Positions 1-13,237 are shown, numbered from the stretch's first letter. The stretch is DNA of 64,000 nt from Diabrotica undecimpunctata (GCF_040954645.1 NC_092804.1:92636862-92700861); one strand, 5' to 3'. Notes: generated by a model not told the origin, from the letters alone. Translations and numbers: made by a program.

Positions 1-1271
1 AATCTTCAGTGCAACTTACTAGTCGTTGAGATTATTTATAAAAGCATAGACACTCAACATTATTAACACACATATAAAATATAAAATAGTGGACAAAATA
101 CATTTTAAAATTCTTTAAAATTCAGGTACAGATAGTAAAAATTTAGTTTGTCATCTTTTACTGGTGTGTTTTAACTCTGACACATAGAGAACAAAAAGAA
201 AAAATCCTATGATTAAAAAGTAATTAGGTGTACTTAATATTATATTTCTTTTTAAGAAATACTAGAGGCCCATCTTAGGTGATTTTAATTTTTAAACCTG
301 TCTTAATGGTATGGAACATGTTATGCATATAAGTGTAATTTGTGTGGGTACAGGTAGATATTAATTTTATTTTGGATGTTTTTCCAGTAAGTAACAATAA
401 ATGTTGCTCAGTTTATCTATGTCTGACTTTTTATTGATGCAAGATGTACTAGATTTTATGGAACACGTTTCCAAGAAAACACGTTTTGAATGGTTCTTTT
501 CTTTTGCCAAAATACAGGAATCCTCGAAATTAAATTCATGTTTTAACGTTAATGCATGTTCTGTCAATGCACATGCATTTATTTTTTTGGTTTTTATATC
601 GCTACGATGTGAGATCACCCTACTGTGAAAATTACGAGATGATTCTCCTATACATATTTTGTTACAATTATTACACGGTATAGAATAAACAACATTCGAT
701 GACTCCTGTATTGTGAAAGGATCTTTTGTTTTTGTGTATAACTTCGATACCTTTTTCACATTTTTGGTTGTAATTTTTAAACCACTAACATTTTTGAAGA
801 TGTTCATTAGCATCGGTGTCAAAACTGGAATGTAGGGTAGGCAACCATAAGTTATTTTAGATGGTATCACTGATGTGTTCTGTGTCAATGTCAATTGTCG
901 GACCTCATTGTTATGAAAATTTTGGTTGTCAGAAAAATGCGAAGGAAAAGGAGAACCGAAAATGAGTTTATTTAACAGCCCTATAGGATAGGAGTTTTCT
1001 TGTAATATAGATCTCAGCTTTTTTAGTCCCTTGTCTCTGAACTCGATGTGTGACAAGTTGATAACCCTAGTTTTCAGGGCCAAAACCAAATTTGTTTTCA
1101 TCTTAGATGGATGTTGAGAATGAAAGTTTATAAAACGGTTACTAAAACAAGGTTTACGATACCACTCCGTCCTTAGCATGCCACCATTGCCACGATGGAT
1201 TAGCATGTCTAAAAAAGGAATCGTATTATCAGCCTCTCTCTCAACCGTAAACTTTAGGTGTTCACATTGGG
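1..1271 (-). mobile_element. Penelope-like element, inverted 5'-truncated copy (left arm)
   Basis: This segment is the reverse complement of 2701 to about 3975 of the neighbouring forward Penelope copy, so the two form a long head-to-head inverted repeat. Homology ends abruptly at 1271/2701. The window edge cuts this copy inside the stretch matching the intron at 3957-4018, so it continues beyond the window. It holds the end of the reverse transcriptase region, the GIY-YIG endonuclease and the 3' terminal region. A truncated inverted partner at the 5' end is a known arrangement for Penelope-like elements. Confidence 0.85.
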
Positions 1272-1296
1272 TGGAGAATGGAAAGTTTAACATCAA
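367..1296 (-). CDS. Penelope C-terminal fragment with GIY-YIG endonuclease (309 codons open)
   Basis: The open frame begins in junction sequence and enters the Penelope protein just after the RT core. It then runs through the linker into a GIY-YIG endonuclease. The signature is readable as VYSIPC, a CNNC cysteine pair, IGESS and a following RVISH block. In Penelope elements this domain nicks target DNA for target-primed reverse transcription. This arm keeps an uninterrupted frame through the region where the forward copy is broken twice, so it is closer to the ancestral sequence. It lacks the RT catalytic core and cannot act alone. Confidence 0.8.
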   Translation of the reverse strand: MMLNFPFSTQCEHLKFTVEREADNTIPFLDMLIHRGNGGMLRTEWYRKPCFSNRFINFHSQHPSKMKTNLVLALKTRVINLSHIEFRDKGLKKLRSILQENSYPIGLLNKLIFGSPFPSHFSDNQNFHNNEVRQLTLTQNTSVIPSKITYGCLPYIPVLTPMLMNIFKNVSGLKITTKNVKKVSKLYTKTKDPFTIQESSNVVYSIPCNNCNKICIGESSRNFHSRVISHRSDIKTKKINACALTEHALTLKHEFNFEDSCILAKEKNHSKRVFLETCSIKSSTSCINKKSDIDKLSNIYCYLLEKHPK

Positions 1297-1534
1297 TAAC
1301 TTATTACATCATAAAGGAGGTAAATTAGGTAGTAAAATTCAAAACTTTAATTCAAATTTAAAAACCAAAGTCTTAAACTTAGAAATTTCAATAACAATAA
1401 ATGATATTACATACATAGAAAAGAAATTACATCAATTAAAGAATATATTAGAGCAGCATTTACCTGCTCCTTTACTACAAGAATTCTATAGAAGACAAAA
1501 AATTAAATACAATAAAGTTTTTTTTCCAAATTAG
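1289..1534 (+). pseudogene. Penelope ORF, N-terminal fragment
   Basis: A basic region with a KGGKLGSK start is followed by a helix-rich segment, as is usual before the RT fingers of Penelope proteins. The frame ends in a TAG just after a run of eight T. Homologous coding sequence resumes in another frame (about 1530 onward), so an indel in the T run is the likely cause. No catalytic residues lie here. Assignment rests on position and continuity with the RT. Confidence 0.6.
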
Positions 1535-2765
1535 AAATAACAACATCAAAAAATTTAACAAAATAAAAGTAGATCAATTTTCAAAAATAACATTTCAAGA
1601 AAAATGGTTCAAAAATCTAACTGACATCACTTTTCCTTATAATGTCAAAAAACTTTTGTCTTTGGGTCCAAAAATTTGCCTATTTCCTAGTGCCAGAGAT
1701 TTTAAAATGTCTTCTCTTCTCTCAGATATCGAGTTTCTTATTTCTGGTCTAGAACTTCAAGAGAAGGACATTGTGAGATCTCAAAGCACTAATGTTATCA
1801 CCAACTTTTTACACAAAACAAGTAAAGAAGGACATTTTTTGAACACAATATACAATGAGTGTAAACAATTTTTAAAATCACATCCAGAAATTTACATTGT
1901 TAGGAGTGATAAGGGAAATGTAACAGTGGCAATGTATAAGAATGATTACATTGAAAAAAGTAATAGTTTATTAAATGACACAAAAAGTTACATCAAACTT
2001 AAGAATAGTCCGGTGTGCACCCTCCAACAAAAGGCAAACAAGCTGGTGTCAGATTTAGCTTCTTCCAAATCCATAACAACAGAAGTTGCAAAATCCTTGA
2101 AAATTTACAATGCAGTTGCACCCATGTTTTATACACTGCCTAAAGTTCACAAACCCACTATTTCAATGAGACCTATTGTCTCTTCCATTGATGCTCCTAA
2201 TAGTAAACTTGCTAAACACCTTACAGATATCCTCACAATTGCCTACAACGAATCCAATGAATTCTATATTAGAGATTCTTTCACGTTTAGTAACTTCATT
2301 AACAATGTTAAAGTTCCGAATAATTATATACTGATTAGTTTAGATGTTGTGTCACTGTTTACAAACTTACCACTAGATGCTATTCTTAACAGCATCAAAA
2401 ATAACTGGAACAGCATCTCTCCGCATACCAAGATCAGTTTAGATGATTTCATAAGAGTTTTAACATTTATATTTGACTTTAACATTTTTTTATTCAATGG
2501 TAATTTCTTTAAACAAATCTTTGGCACTCCAGTGGGCAGCAAAATATCCCCCATACTATGTAACTTTGTTTTGGATGAATTAATAACAACGTGTAAAGAA
2601 AAGATACCTTTTCACATACCTTTTATTAAACGATATGTTGATGATTTGATTTTATCGGTCCCTGAAAACAAAGTAACTGATGTGTTAAACACCTTTAACG
2701 CCCAATGTGAACACCTAAAGTTTACGGTTGAGAGAGAGAGGCTGATAATACGATTCCTTTTTTAG
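1530..2765 (+). pseudogene. Penelope reverse transcriptase core
   Basis: The frame carries the RT motifs in order: MRPIVSSIDAPNSKLAKHL, the motif A block SLDVVSLFTNLP, the GTPVGSKISPILCN block, and the catalytic YVDD at about 2635-2646. This layout is diagnostic of Penelope-like RTs, which are related to telomerase. The frame is open back to about 1530, although the first obvious start-like codon lies later. It is cut off at 2765, where two extra bases in a GA repeat shift it relative to the left-arm copy. RT active-site residues are intact, so the damage is confined to frame breaks on either side. Confidence 0.85.
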
Positions 2766-2767
2766 AC

Positions 2768-3609
2768 ATGCTAATCCATCGTGGCAATGTTGGCATGCTA
2801 AGGACGGAGTGGTATCGTAAACCTTGTTTTAGTAACCGTTTTATAAACTTTCATTCTCAACATCCATCTAAGATGAAAACAAATTTGGTTTTGGCCCTGA
2901 AAACTAGGGTTATCAACTTGTCACACATCGAGTTCAGAGACAAGGGACTAAAAAAGCTGAGATCTATATTACAAGAGAACTCATATCCTATAGGGTTAAA
3001 TAAACTCATTTTCGGTTCTCCTTTTCCTTCGCATTTTTCTGACAACCAAAATTTTCATAACAATGAGGTCCGACAATTGACATTGACACAGAACACATCA
3101 GTGATACCATCTAAAATAACTTATGGTTGCCTGCCCTACATTCCAGTTTTGACACCGAAGCTAATGAACATCTTCAAAAATGTTAGTGGTTTAAAAATTA
3201 CAACCAAAAATGTGAAAACGGTATCGAAGTTATACACAAAAACAAAAGATCCTTTCACAATACAGGAGTCATCGAATGTTGTTTATTCTATACCGTGTAA
3301 TAATTGTAACAAAATATGTATAGGAGAATCATCTCGTAATTTTCACATCGTAGCGATCAAATCTCACATCGTAGCGATATAAAAACCAAAAAAATAAATG
3401 CATGTGCATTGACAGAACATGCATTAACGTTGAAACATGAATTTAATTTCGGGGATTCCTGTATTTTGGCAAAAGAAAAGAACCATTCAAAACGTGTTTT
3501 CTTGGAAATGTGTTCCATAAAATCTAGTACATCTTGCATCAATAAAAAGTCAGACATAGATAAACTGAGCAACATTTATTGTTACTTACTGAAAAAACAT
3601 CCAAAATAA
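2768..3609 (+). pseudogene. Penelope linker and GIY-YIG endonuclease, broken
   Basis: This continues the RT protein in another frame, with the linker and the GIY-YIG start (VYSIPC, IGESS). At 3344-3378 the 14-mer cacatcgtagcgat occurs twice where the left arm has it once. This replaces the residues after the IGESS block and leads to a stop at 3380. The rest of the domain is legible at 3409-3609 in a third frame. The catalytic Arg helix of the endonuclease is lost in this copy. Confidence 0.8.
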
Positions 3610-4140
3610 AATTAATATCTACCTGTACCCACGCAAATTACACTTATATGCATAACATGTTCTATACCATTAAGACAGGTTTAAAAATTAAAATCACCTA
3701 AGATGGGCCTCTAGTATTTCTTAAAAAGAAATATAATATTAAGTACACCTAATTACTTTTTAATCATAGGATTTTTTCTTTTTGTTCTCTATGTGTCAGA
3801 GTTAAAACACACCAGTAAAAGATGACAAACTAAATTTTTACTATCTGTACCTAAATTTTAAAGAATTTTAAAATGTATTTTGTCCACTATTTTATATTTT
3901 ATATGTGTGTTAATAATGTTGAGTGTCTATGCTTTTATAAATAATCTCAACGACTAGTAAGTTGCACTGAAGATTTGTGATATTTTTTAAATATTTACAC
4001 TTTTTTTTCTTATTACAGTGTCTTGAAAAAGGAATAAAACCATTCCGAAAGCTAGACAAAAAGTCATAAGAGTGTTTCATTAACATCCCGGCCAATTTTC
4101 TGACTGCAACCCTAATAAACTGTGTTGTTTGTTTATATTG
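3610..4140 (+). repeat. Penelope 3' terminal region (pLTR-like)
   Basis: Non-coding terminal region after the ORF. It is shared with the left arm (inverted, 1-366) and, with divergence, with 52999-53280 (minus strand). It contains the 62-bp intron, then a stem formed by ggaat and attcc followed by GAAAG at about 4030-4056. That stem is a degenerate counterpart of the hammerhead-like motifs seen elsewhere in the window. It ends near 4140, before a TA microsatellite. Confidence 0.7.
3957..4018 (+). other. Spliceosomal intron inside the Penelope terminal repeat
   Basis: The stretch starts GTAAGT and ends in a T-rich tract followed by TTACAG, a canonical GT-AG intron of 62 bp. In the related terminal repeat at 52999-53280 (minus) the flanks cgacta and tgtcttga are directly joined at 53112/53113, with exactly these 62 bp missing. 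Penelope of Drosophila virilis is known to carry a small intron in its 5' untranslated/terminal region, so the position is plausible for the family. Confidence 0.8.
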
Positions 4141-4164
4141 ACAGTCGCTAATATCCAGTAATTC

Positions 4165-4167
<3 letters not shown>

Positions 4168-4234
<67 letters not shown>
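4168..4234. repeat. (TA)n microsatellite
   Basis: Uninterrupted AT dinucleotide tract between the Penelope end and a LINE fragment. Confidence 0.95.
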
Positions 4235-4235
<1 letters not shown>

Positions 4236-4236
<1 letters not shown>

Positions 4237-4751
4237 ATTAACTTCTATCCCTATTAGGAATGTGCAATCTAATAAAGGTGATGAGCATGCATTAATTCAA
4301 TTTCAAAGAATCTCACTTGACAATCCACTTCACACTATAATCTTTACAGATGGGTCAGTTGATAGTAAGGGCTCAGCAGGATTTGATGTTTTTCGTCCTG
4401 ACTTTGAATACTCATTCTCTAGTAAACTCCCTACGCAGACTCAAGTTTGCACTGCAGAGATTGTTGCAATTAATCATGCGGTTCAATTTGGCTTGGAGAC
4501 GGATATTTAGAGGGCCTTAATCTTGTCTGATTCTAAGAATGCTATCCAGAAGATAGGAAAAACATCTAATTCAATGGAAACTGAACATACCTCTATCATG
4601 ACCAAAAAGAGCATTATAGAAGCCAATCAACAGAAAATCAGTATTATTCTGGCATGGATTCCAGGGCATTCGGATATTAAGGGCAATTGTGTGGCAGAAA
4701 AAATTTGCAAACAAAGGAAGATCACTAAAAATGCCAGCCAAAGGTAAAGTG
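4236..4751 (+). pseudogene. LINE RNase H domain, 5' part
   Basis: The frame reads an RNase H fold with the acidic residues in FTDGS, AEIVAI and SDSKNA and the WIPGHSDIKGN block typical of RNase H in I/Jockey/R1-type LINEs. A TAG at 4508-4510 interrupts an otherwise continuous frame. A one-base shift occurs near the end, after which the frame reads into a short run ending in tactta. There the A-A-B-B element is inserted, and the protein resumes at 6893. No RT or endonuclease sequence precedes it; the 5' side is a TA microsatellite. Confidence 0.75.
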
Positions 4752-5129
4752 CATTATTCAAACTACTTATTGAAGTTATACTTCTATACGCACGGTCGGC
4801 GTTGAAAATTTGCATGAGAGTGAATCTGTGAAACCATTACATATGTAAGATAATGAGTAAGAGAGAGACAGAAGATATATTTTCTCTCTCTTCCTCTCTC
4901 GAGAATAAAAATGTTCCTTTTGTATATATATTTAATATTATATATATATATATATATATTATATATAATATTGTATATATAATATTATATATAATATAAT
5001 ATGTATTAATATTATTATTTATGTGATATGTTTTGTATTATTTAAAATTAAACGTTTATAATTATTTTAGGCTTTTGTATTTCAAAATAATCACTGTTTT
5101 ACCGAGAAGTGTCAATTTTGAAATCCGTT

Positions 5130-5205
5130 AGTGTCATGTCTAATTGGCAAATCCTTTTCGTGTTTGGTTCATACGCTGGTGATTGTGAGTTCGAATCCCA
5201 ATTAT
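5130..5205 (+). other. tRNA-like module in repeat A, copy 1
   Basis: A tRNA-like stretch has an A-box-like ctaattggcaaatcc, a possible anticodon arm (cgtgt/atacg around a 7-base loop) and a B box gagttcgaatccca. The T stem pairs poorly, so this is unlikely to be a functional tRNA. It resembles the tRNA-derived head of a SINE. Confidence 0.45.
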
Positions 5206-5489
5206 GAATTTCCTTTTTTATTTTTGAAATATTTAAAAACCTCGCGTGAATCTTATTAAATATATGTAATATACGCAAAAAACATAAATTTTAAAATAAA
5301 ATGAAAATTTACAACATATCCGAGTTGTTGGTTTTTTATTGAAGTTATACTTCTATATGCAGGGTCGGCGTTGGAAATTTGCATGAGAGTGAATCTGTGA
5401 AACCATTACATATGTAAGATAATGAGTAAGAGAGAGACAGAAGATATATTTTCTCTCTCTTCCTCTCTCGAGACTAAAAATGTTCCTTT

Positions 5490-5553
<64 letters not shown>

Positions 5554-5697
5554 TATATAATATAATATGTATTAATATTATTATTTATGTGATATGTTTT
5601 GTATTATTTAAAATTTAAACGTTTATAATTATTTTAGGCTTTTGTATTTCAAAATAATCACTGTTTTACCGAGAACTGTCAATTTTGAAATCCGTTA

Positions 5698-5775
5698 GTG
5701 TCATGTCTAATTGGCAAATCCTTTTACGTGTTTGGTTCATACGCTGGTGGTTGTGAGTTCGAATCCCAATTATGA
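5698..5775 (+). other. tRNA-like module in repeat A, copy 2
   Basis: Near-identical to the module in the first A copy, with the same A-box-like and B-box sequences and small substitutions. It is followed by the same T-rich stretch. Confidence 0.45.
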
Positions 5776-6892
5776 ATTTCCTTTTTTATTTTTGAAATAT
5801 TTAATAACCTCACGTTAATCTTATTAAGTATATGTAATATACGCAAAAAACATAAATTTAAAAAAAAATGAAAATTTACAACATAATCCGAGTTGTTGGT
5901 TTTTTATTTTTATCTTCGTTAAAGTAAATTGGCAGTTTTAAATACTTATGTATTACATTTTAATTTATATTGTATTATTATATTGAATTATGTTGCAGTG
6001 TAAAGTATTGTATTGTAATTTTTATATTAATAACAAAATAAAAAATAAATTTTACTGCAGAATATGTGTAAATTTTTTTTTGCATTTAACTCCTTTTATA
6101 CATATTATATAAAAATTAAAATATATATTTTCATTAAAATATTGATATAATCCTTCATTTACTATACTCCTATTACAGGTCAAATGTTGTTTATATACAG
6201 CAAACGATGCACCATATACCTATATAACTAATTCTTTTTCTCTTTTTGCTCTCTCTTACCTATAGCATTACATATGTAATGATTGTGCAGATTGACCCCT
6301 ATATAAATTTTTAACGGCGAACGCGTGTATAGAAGTATAACTTCTACCGGCAGTACCACTAGACTGCCACACCCGTTTTTTTTTATCTTCGTAAAGTAAG
6401 TTATGTATATTGGTAGTTTTAAATACTTATGAATATTACATTTTAATTTATATTGTATTATTATATTGAATTATGTTGCAGTGTATTTATTGTATTTTAA
6501 TTTTTATATTAATAACAAAATAAACAATGAATTTTACTGCAGAGTATGTGTAATTTTTTTTTGCATTCAACTCCTTTTATACATATATAAAAATAAAAAT
6601 ATATATTTTCATTAAAATATTGATACAATCCTTCATTTACTATACTTCTATTACAGGTCAAATGTTTATATACAGCAAACGATGCACCATATACCTATAT
6701 CACTAATTCTTTTTCTCCCTCTCTTACCTGTAGTATTACATATGTAATGATTGTGCAGATTGACTCCTATATAAATTTTATTATATAGGATATTATATTA
6801 TTTATATTATAAATTTTTAACGGCGAACGCGTGTATAAAAGTATAACTTCTACCGGCAGTCCCACTGGACTGCCACACCCGTTTTTTTTTAT

Positions 6893-7110
6893 ATTAAAAA
6901 GCTAATTTGGATTCGGTGGGCACAAGAATGGAATTCAAACAGATCAAAAGGGTCGTTTTATAGTAAAATAGTCAATAAATGGAACAAATTACCGTGGTTC
7001 AATCAATTTCCTTATAAAGACAGAAGGCATATCACCACAGTAATTAGAATGATCTGAATGATCAGACCAAATTTTATTGTATTAAAATATCGGGTAGCTC
7101 CAATTACCTG
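6893..7110 (+). pseudogene. LINE C-terminal tail after RNase H (resumed)
   Basis: The translation reads KKLIWIRWAQEWNSN, then SFYSKIVNKWNKLPWF and RRHITTVIRM. This Trp-rich tail follows RNase H in I/Jockey-type LINE proteins. Joining the left part (ending YSNYL) with this part restores a continuous frame, so both belong to one LINE interrupted by the A-A-B-B element. A TGA follows the RRHITT block. Sequence to 7378 is non-coding. Confidence 0.65.
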
Positions 7111-7375
7111 TATTCTATAGTCTATAGTATTTAGTAATCCATCTCAGTATGTCCGACTTTATTTTTTGGAAAGAGTACAAGGAATATGTCAAAATTATTA
7201 CATATATTAAAATGACCTTAGTTATCTCAATATGTTAGTCGTACTATCTCCGATGCTTAAGTCTGTTAACATTTTTTAGAAAATTCTTAGTATAAGAACT
7301 TAGGTGATATTATATCTCCTAGCCTGACACCTCTCCTCATTAATCCTTATTGAGATGCTGCTTTCCTGTAAATTT

Positions 7376-10192
<2,817 letters not shown>

Positions 10193-10263
10193 CCTTAACG
10201 AATGGGGGTTAAAACCAAGGGTTGCGACCTATTGCAATGACCTTAACGAATGGGGGTTAAAAC
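10193..10263. repeat. Short direct repeat
   Basis: The phrase ccttaacgaatgggggttaa followed by aacca occurs at 10193-10217 and again from 10241, separated by about 23 bp. It is a local duplication of unknown meaning. Confidence 0.8.
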
Positions 10264-11866
10264 CACTGCAAAAAATTAATCTAAATAACGATCCGAAACG
10301 AAATGCATGAACGCCCTACTGAATCAAATTACCTAAAAAGGAGGCCAGTCAAAATTTTCCGAAAATCAAAGATTGTCTTGTAACGAGTCCGTTACTTAAA
10401 GAACCATTTACCTTTTTGTCACTGGAATCCTTTAATTTAATTATAAATTAAATTCATTTTTGAAATATTCTTAAACCAAATATTTAAAACTCCAGTAAAA
10501 TTTTATTTTCGAAAGTTGGCATTAAATCCCGCCCTCTGTCTAAGACTCTGAAAGTACATCGTTTGTGACAGCCGTAGCACCAGATCGCCACTTGTTGCTG
10601 GAATCTCGTCGAGTGAACATCGTTTGTTCAAGGCGGCTGTAGGTGCCATTTTCATGAATTGGGTTTAAGTTTATTTTTTATTTTTTTTGTGGAAAAGCTG
10701 TTGTGTTGGAAGAAGCCATTTGTTATTTAGTTTTTTTGTGAAAGTACTTTAATTTTGGACCACCTCAGCCGGTAAGTTTAAAGTTATAAATAAATTATGT
10801 GTAAAAACATGTCATATCATCCGCCATTGTTAGTGAAATTCAAATCTATTTTAACCCGCTCTCGATATATATTCTTATCTATCTATCTATTCTATCTTAT
10901 ATATGTCCTATTTCACTTATTTCATTAATACCTAAACATATTACAAGATTAGATTTTATCATTATCTCAAACTTTATTTCTTTCCAAAGATGAAAACCAA
11001 CAATTATCTATTTCAATTCCATACCGTTTAAACCGGCTAATATTTCTTTTTTTTCTATTCTATAATATATATAGACCATGCTTTCTGAAAACCTATCTAT
11101 TTAATATATCCTATAAAACATTGTCATACCATCCCAAGGTTATTTTTTACAGAAAAACAATATAGTTTTTATTTCAATTTAAAGCAACCTGTTGACCTTT
11201 CTTGGTTTTTCTTTACTTTCTTGTATGAACAAAGGACTTGGAGTAACACAACTGTTTTTTTAGCCTACTTACGGATTCCAGTGCAAGTCAGAGAAGAATA
11301 CTTATTTTTTTTTGTATGGAGAATTTATTAAGACAAGGGGAAGAGGAATTTTAAGTTTATGGGTTTTATTAAGAAGAATTTGATGGACTTGGTTTAAAGT
11401 ACCTTTTTTTATATGGAATCCAGGTTTGGAGTAAATTTACCCACCTGCAACTAGTTCTTCACCAGAGGACCTTCCAGGGAAACCTACGGAAACTGGCAGG
11501 AAGAACTTAGTTTTATCTTTTTGTTTCTTGTTTAAATATCTTTAATAACATTACATCCTCTTCAAGGTTTTAACTTTTATATCATTAATAATAATTACAT
11601 TCACTTTTCCTAAAACAATAGTCAGTACAAGTTAATTAAATTATTTATTGTCTCCCAAGGGATGAGATTTTGACTCTCCCTTGAATCTATCTTCATCAGG
11701 TTATCGTGTGCACACCTATCCGGAGAGTTTTATTAAACGAAAACTAAACTATTATATTAGTGAGTAGTATTTTATATTTATATTATCTTATATTTTTATT
11801 TTATATTATTTATACATAATTATTGAGTATAACCTCTGTCAAAATTTAACATTAATAGGTACATTA
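10264..11866. other. Non-coding interval
   Basis: There is no supported gene. A short TATC-rich stretch lies near 10876-10900. The interval ends in a polypurine run belonging to the LTR-like block that follows, so part of it may be the 3' internal end of a decayed LTR retrotransposon. No protein homology is visible. Confidence 0.5.
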
Positions 11867-12110
11867 GGGGGGGAAATTGTTTATCATTATATTCTGGGAT
11901 TTTACTGTAAATATAGATAAGTTAATTGTATATAAGAGGTGATGGGTCATATATAAGTGTTTAAAATAGTCTGTACATAAAATTAGTATTTATTAAAGTT
12001 GGGTTAAAACAATTCAATATTTCAATCAGTACCTATCTTTCATATTTCAGCAATACAAGATATCTCGGAAGAAAACATCTAACTTCCTGGCGCCCAAGCA
12101 TTCACTAGAG
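11867..12110 (+). repeat. LTR-like block with polypurine tract before and primer-binding-like site after
   Basis: A purine run (aggggggggaaa region, 11867-11876) precedes TGTTTATC. A TATA-like gtatataagagg lies near 11929. The block ends near ggaagaaaaca and is followed by tggcgcccaa, the usual core of tRNA-primer sites in Ty3/gypsy and related elements. No second LTR or coding region was found to pair with it. It may be a lone LTR still joined to internal sequence on both sides. Confidence 0.35.
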
Positions 12111-12611
12111 CAGCTTTTATTTTTCATCTGTTTATTTCTTGGTGGTTTTCTTGTCATTAATTCTTATATCTTACGGTCTCTGTAGGGCATGCAAATTGGC
12201 CGAATCCTTCTTTGAGTGTCAAGTGGTCATTCTCCTGCATAGTCGCTATATTTGTCCTGCATAATTCTGCTATAATTTAAAATTCATAGTTACTCTTTAT
12301 TTATTTCGTTTACCTAATTTATTTCTATCTAATCCCTTCCATCTTCTGTTATTCCACATATTAGTTCGTTGGTGTATCAAGGTACATTTTAGAGTTTACC
12401 CTATTTCTACACTGCACATTTTTGCCCCACATTCCTCATTTTTGTTACATTTCACTCTTTCATCAATATTGGTTACAGTCAAATTTCTTGTTACATTACA
12501 CATTTTTGTTACAGTCTCTGGTGCGGCTTTAGGTCGCAGGTCATTATTTTTGTATTGCCTACCTAAGTTATAAATGCCGTACAAAAATGTTTGACCAAAA
12601 TATAAAATATA

Positions 12612-13064
12612 CGTTTATGCCCAGAGGGCGATGATGTTACAAATCCGAGGGCCTCTGGCCCGAGGGCATATAAATCTATTAATACCCGCGGTGCATACAA
12701 ACTTTTATGTCATATTAGTTCGTTATTGCATCTACAAATGAATATGGTCTAAAAAATGCGAAAATTCGATTTCATTTTGGCAATATATTTACTAGTAGAC
12801 ATTCTATCGTCCGTGTCTTGCTACGCTAAGAAAATGCTGTCAAACGTGTTAAACTAAAACCGTGAAAATGTAAGATATTTTTGAGATCTCTAACCAAATT
12901 TAAAAAAAAAAGCGGAAAAAGCAAGTAATCTAAATATCACCGCATCCTTTTTGAATTAACAGTTTTATGTGAATTCTTCTAAATAATGGTTTGAAATGTT
13001 TTTTGTTTGTATCTTTACGCCCGTGCGGGCCATAAAGTACAGTTTATGCCCGCTTGGGCATAAA
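12612..13064. repeat. GGGC-palindrome block, MITE-like
   Basis: Both edges carry tttatgccc-type sequence. The right edge is a perfect hairpin, tttatgccc-gctt-gggcataaa (13043-13064). Other GC-rich inverted motifs (gcccagagggc, gcccg-tg-cgggc) cluster at 12615-12670 and 13019-13030 in otherwise AT-rich DNA. No coding capacity. A small fold-back or miniature inverted-repeat transposon is likely; the family is unknown. Confidence 0.4.
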
Positions 13065-13237
13065 GTACACTATTACGTAGTTGATTTAAGCAATAAAAAC
13101 ACAATAATAAACTAGTATGACATAAAAAATATTTCGTACTTACAGTTGAGTTGATTTGTAATTTAATATTCTACCTTTACTATCATGTGATTTGTCTTAT
13201 GATTTGGTCATGAAGTGAAATTTACATGTTTACACTG

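Larger units (their letters stand above)
1272..4140 (+). mobile_element. Penelope-like element, forward near-full-length copy
   Basis: The copy contains an N-terminal region (1289-1534), an RT core (1530-2765), a linker and GIY-YIG endonuclease (2768-3609), and a terminal repeat (pLTR-like) to about 4140. Frame breaks lie near a T run at about 1517-1524, at a GA run at about 2730-2740, and at a local rearrangement at 3344-3378, so this copy is not functional. A second, divergent copy of its terminal region lies at 52999-53280 on the minus strand. The 3' end is followed by a TA microsatellite. Confidence 0.85.
4752..6892. mobile_element. Composite A-A-B-B repeat inserted in a LINE
   Basis: Module A occurs twice in tandem (about 4769-5338 and 5339-5910), followed by module B twice (about 5911-6382 and 6383-6892). 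A complete A-B unit is therefore flanked by an extra A and an extra B. Outer and inner ends carry related inverted termini: gaagttatacttctata at A heads and tatagaagtataacttc at the first B tail. B ends in a short hairpin (ggcagt/actgcc) and a T run. A fourth copy lies at 53470-54250. No transposase is encoded, so the element is non-autonomous. The LINE frame can be followed across it, with a possible 2-3 bp target duplication (TA or TAT). Confidence 0.65.

Noticed and set aside
5130..5205. A functional tRNA-Thr gene, suggested by the anticodon-like loop
   Set aside because: T stem and acceptor pairing are poor and the module is repeated within a transposable element, so a tRNA-derived module is more likely.
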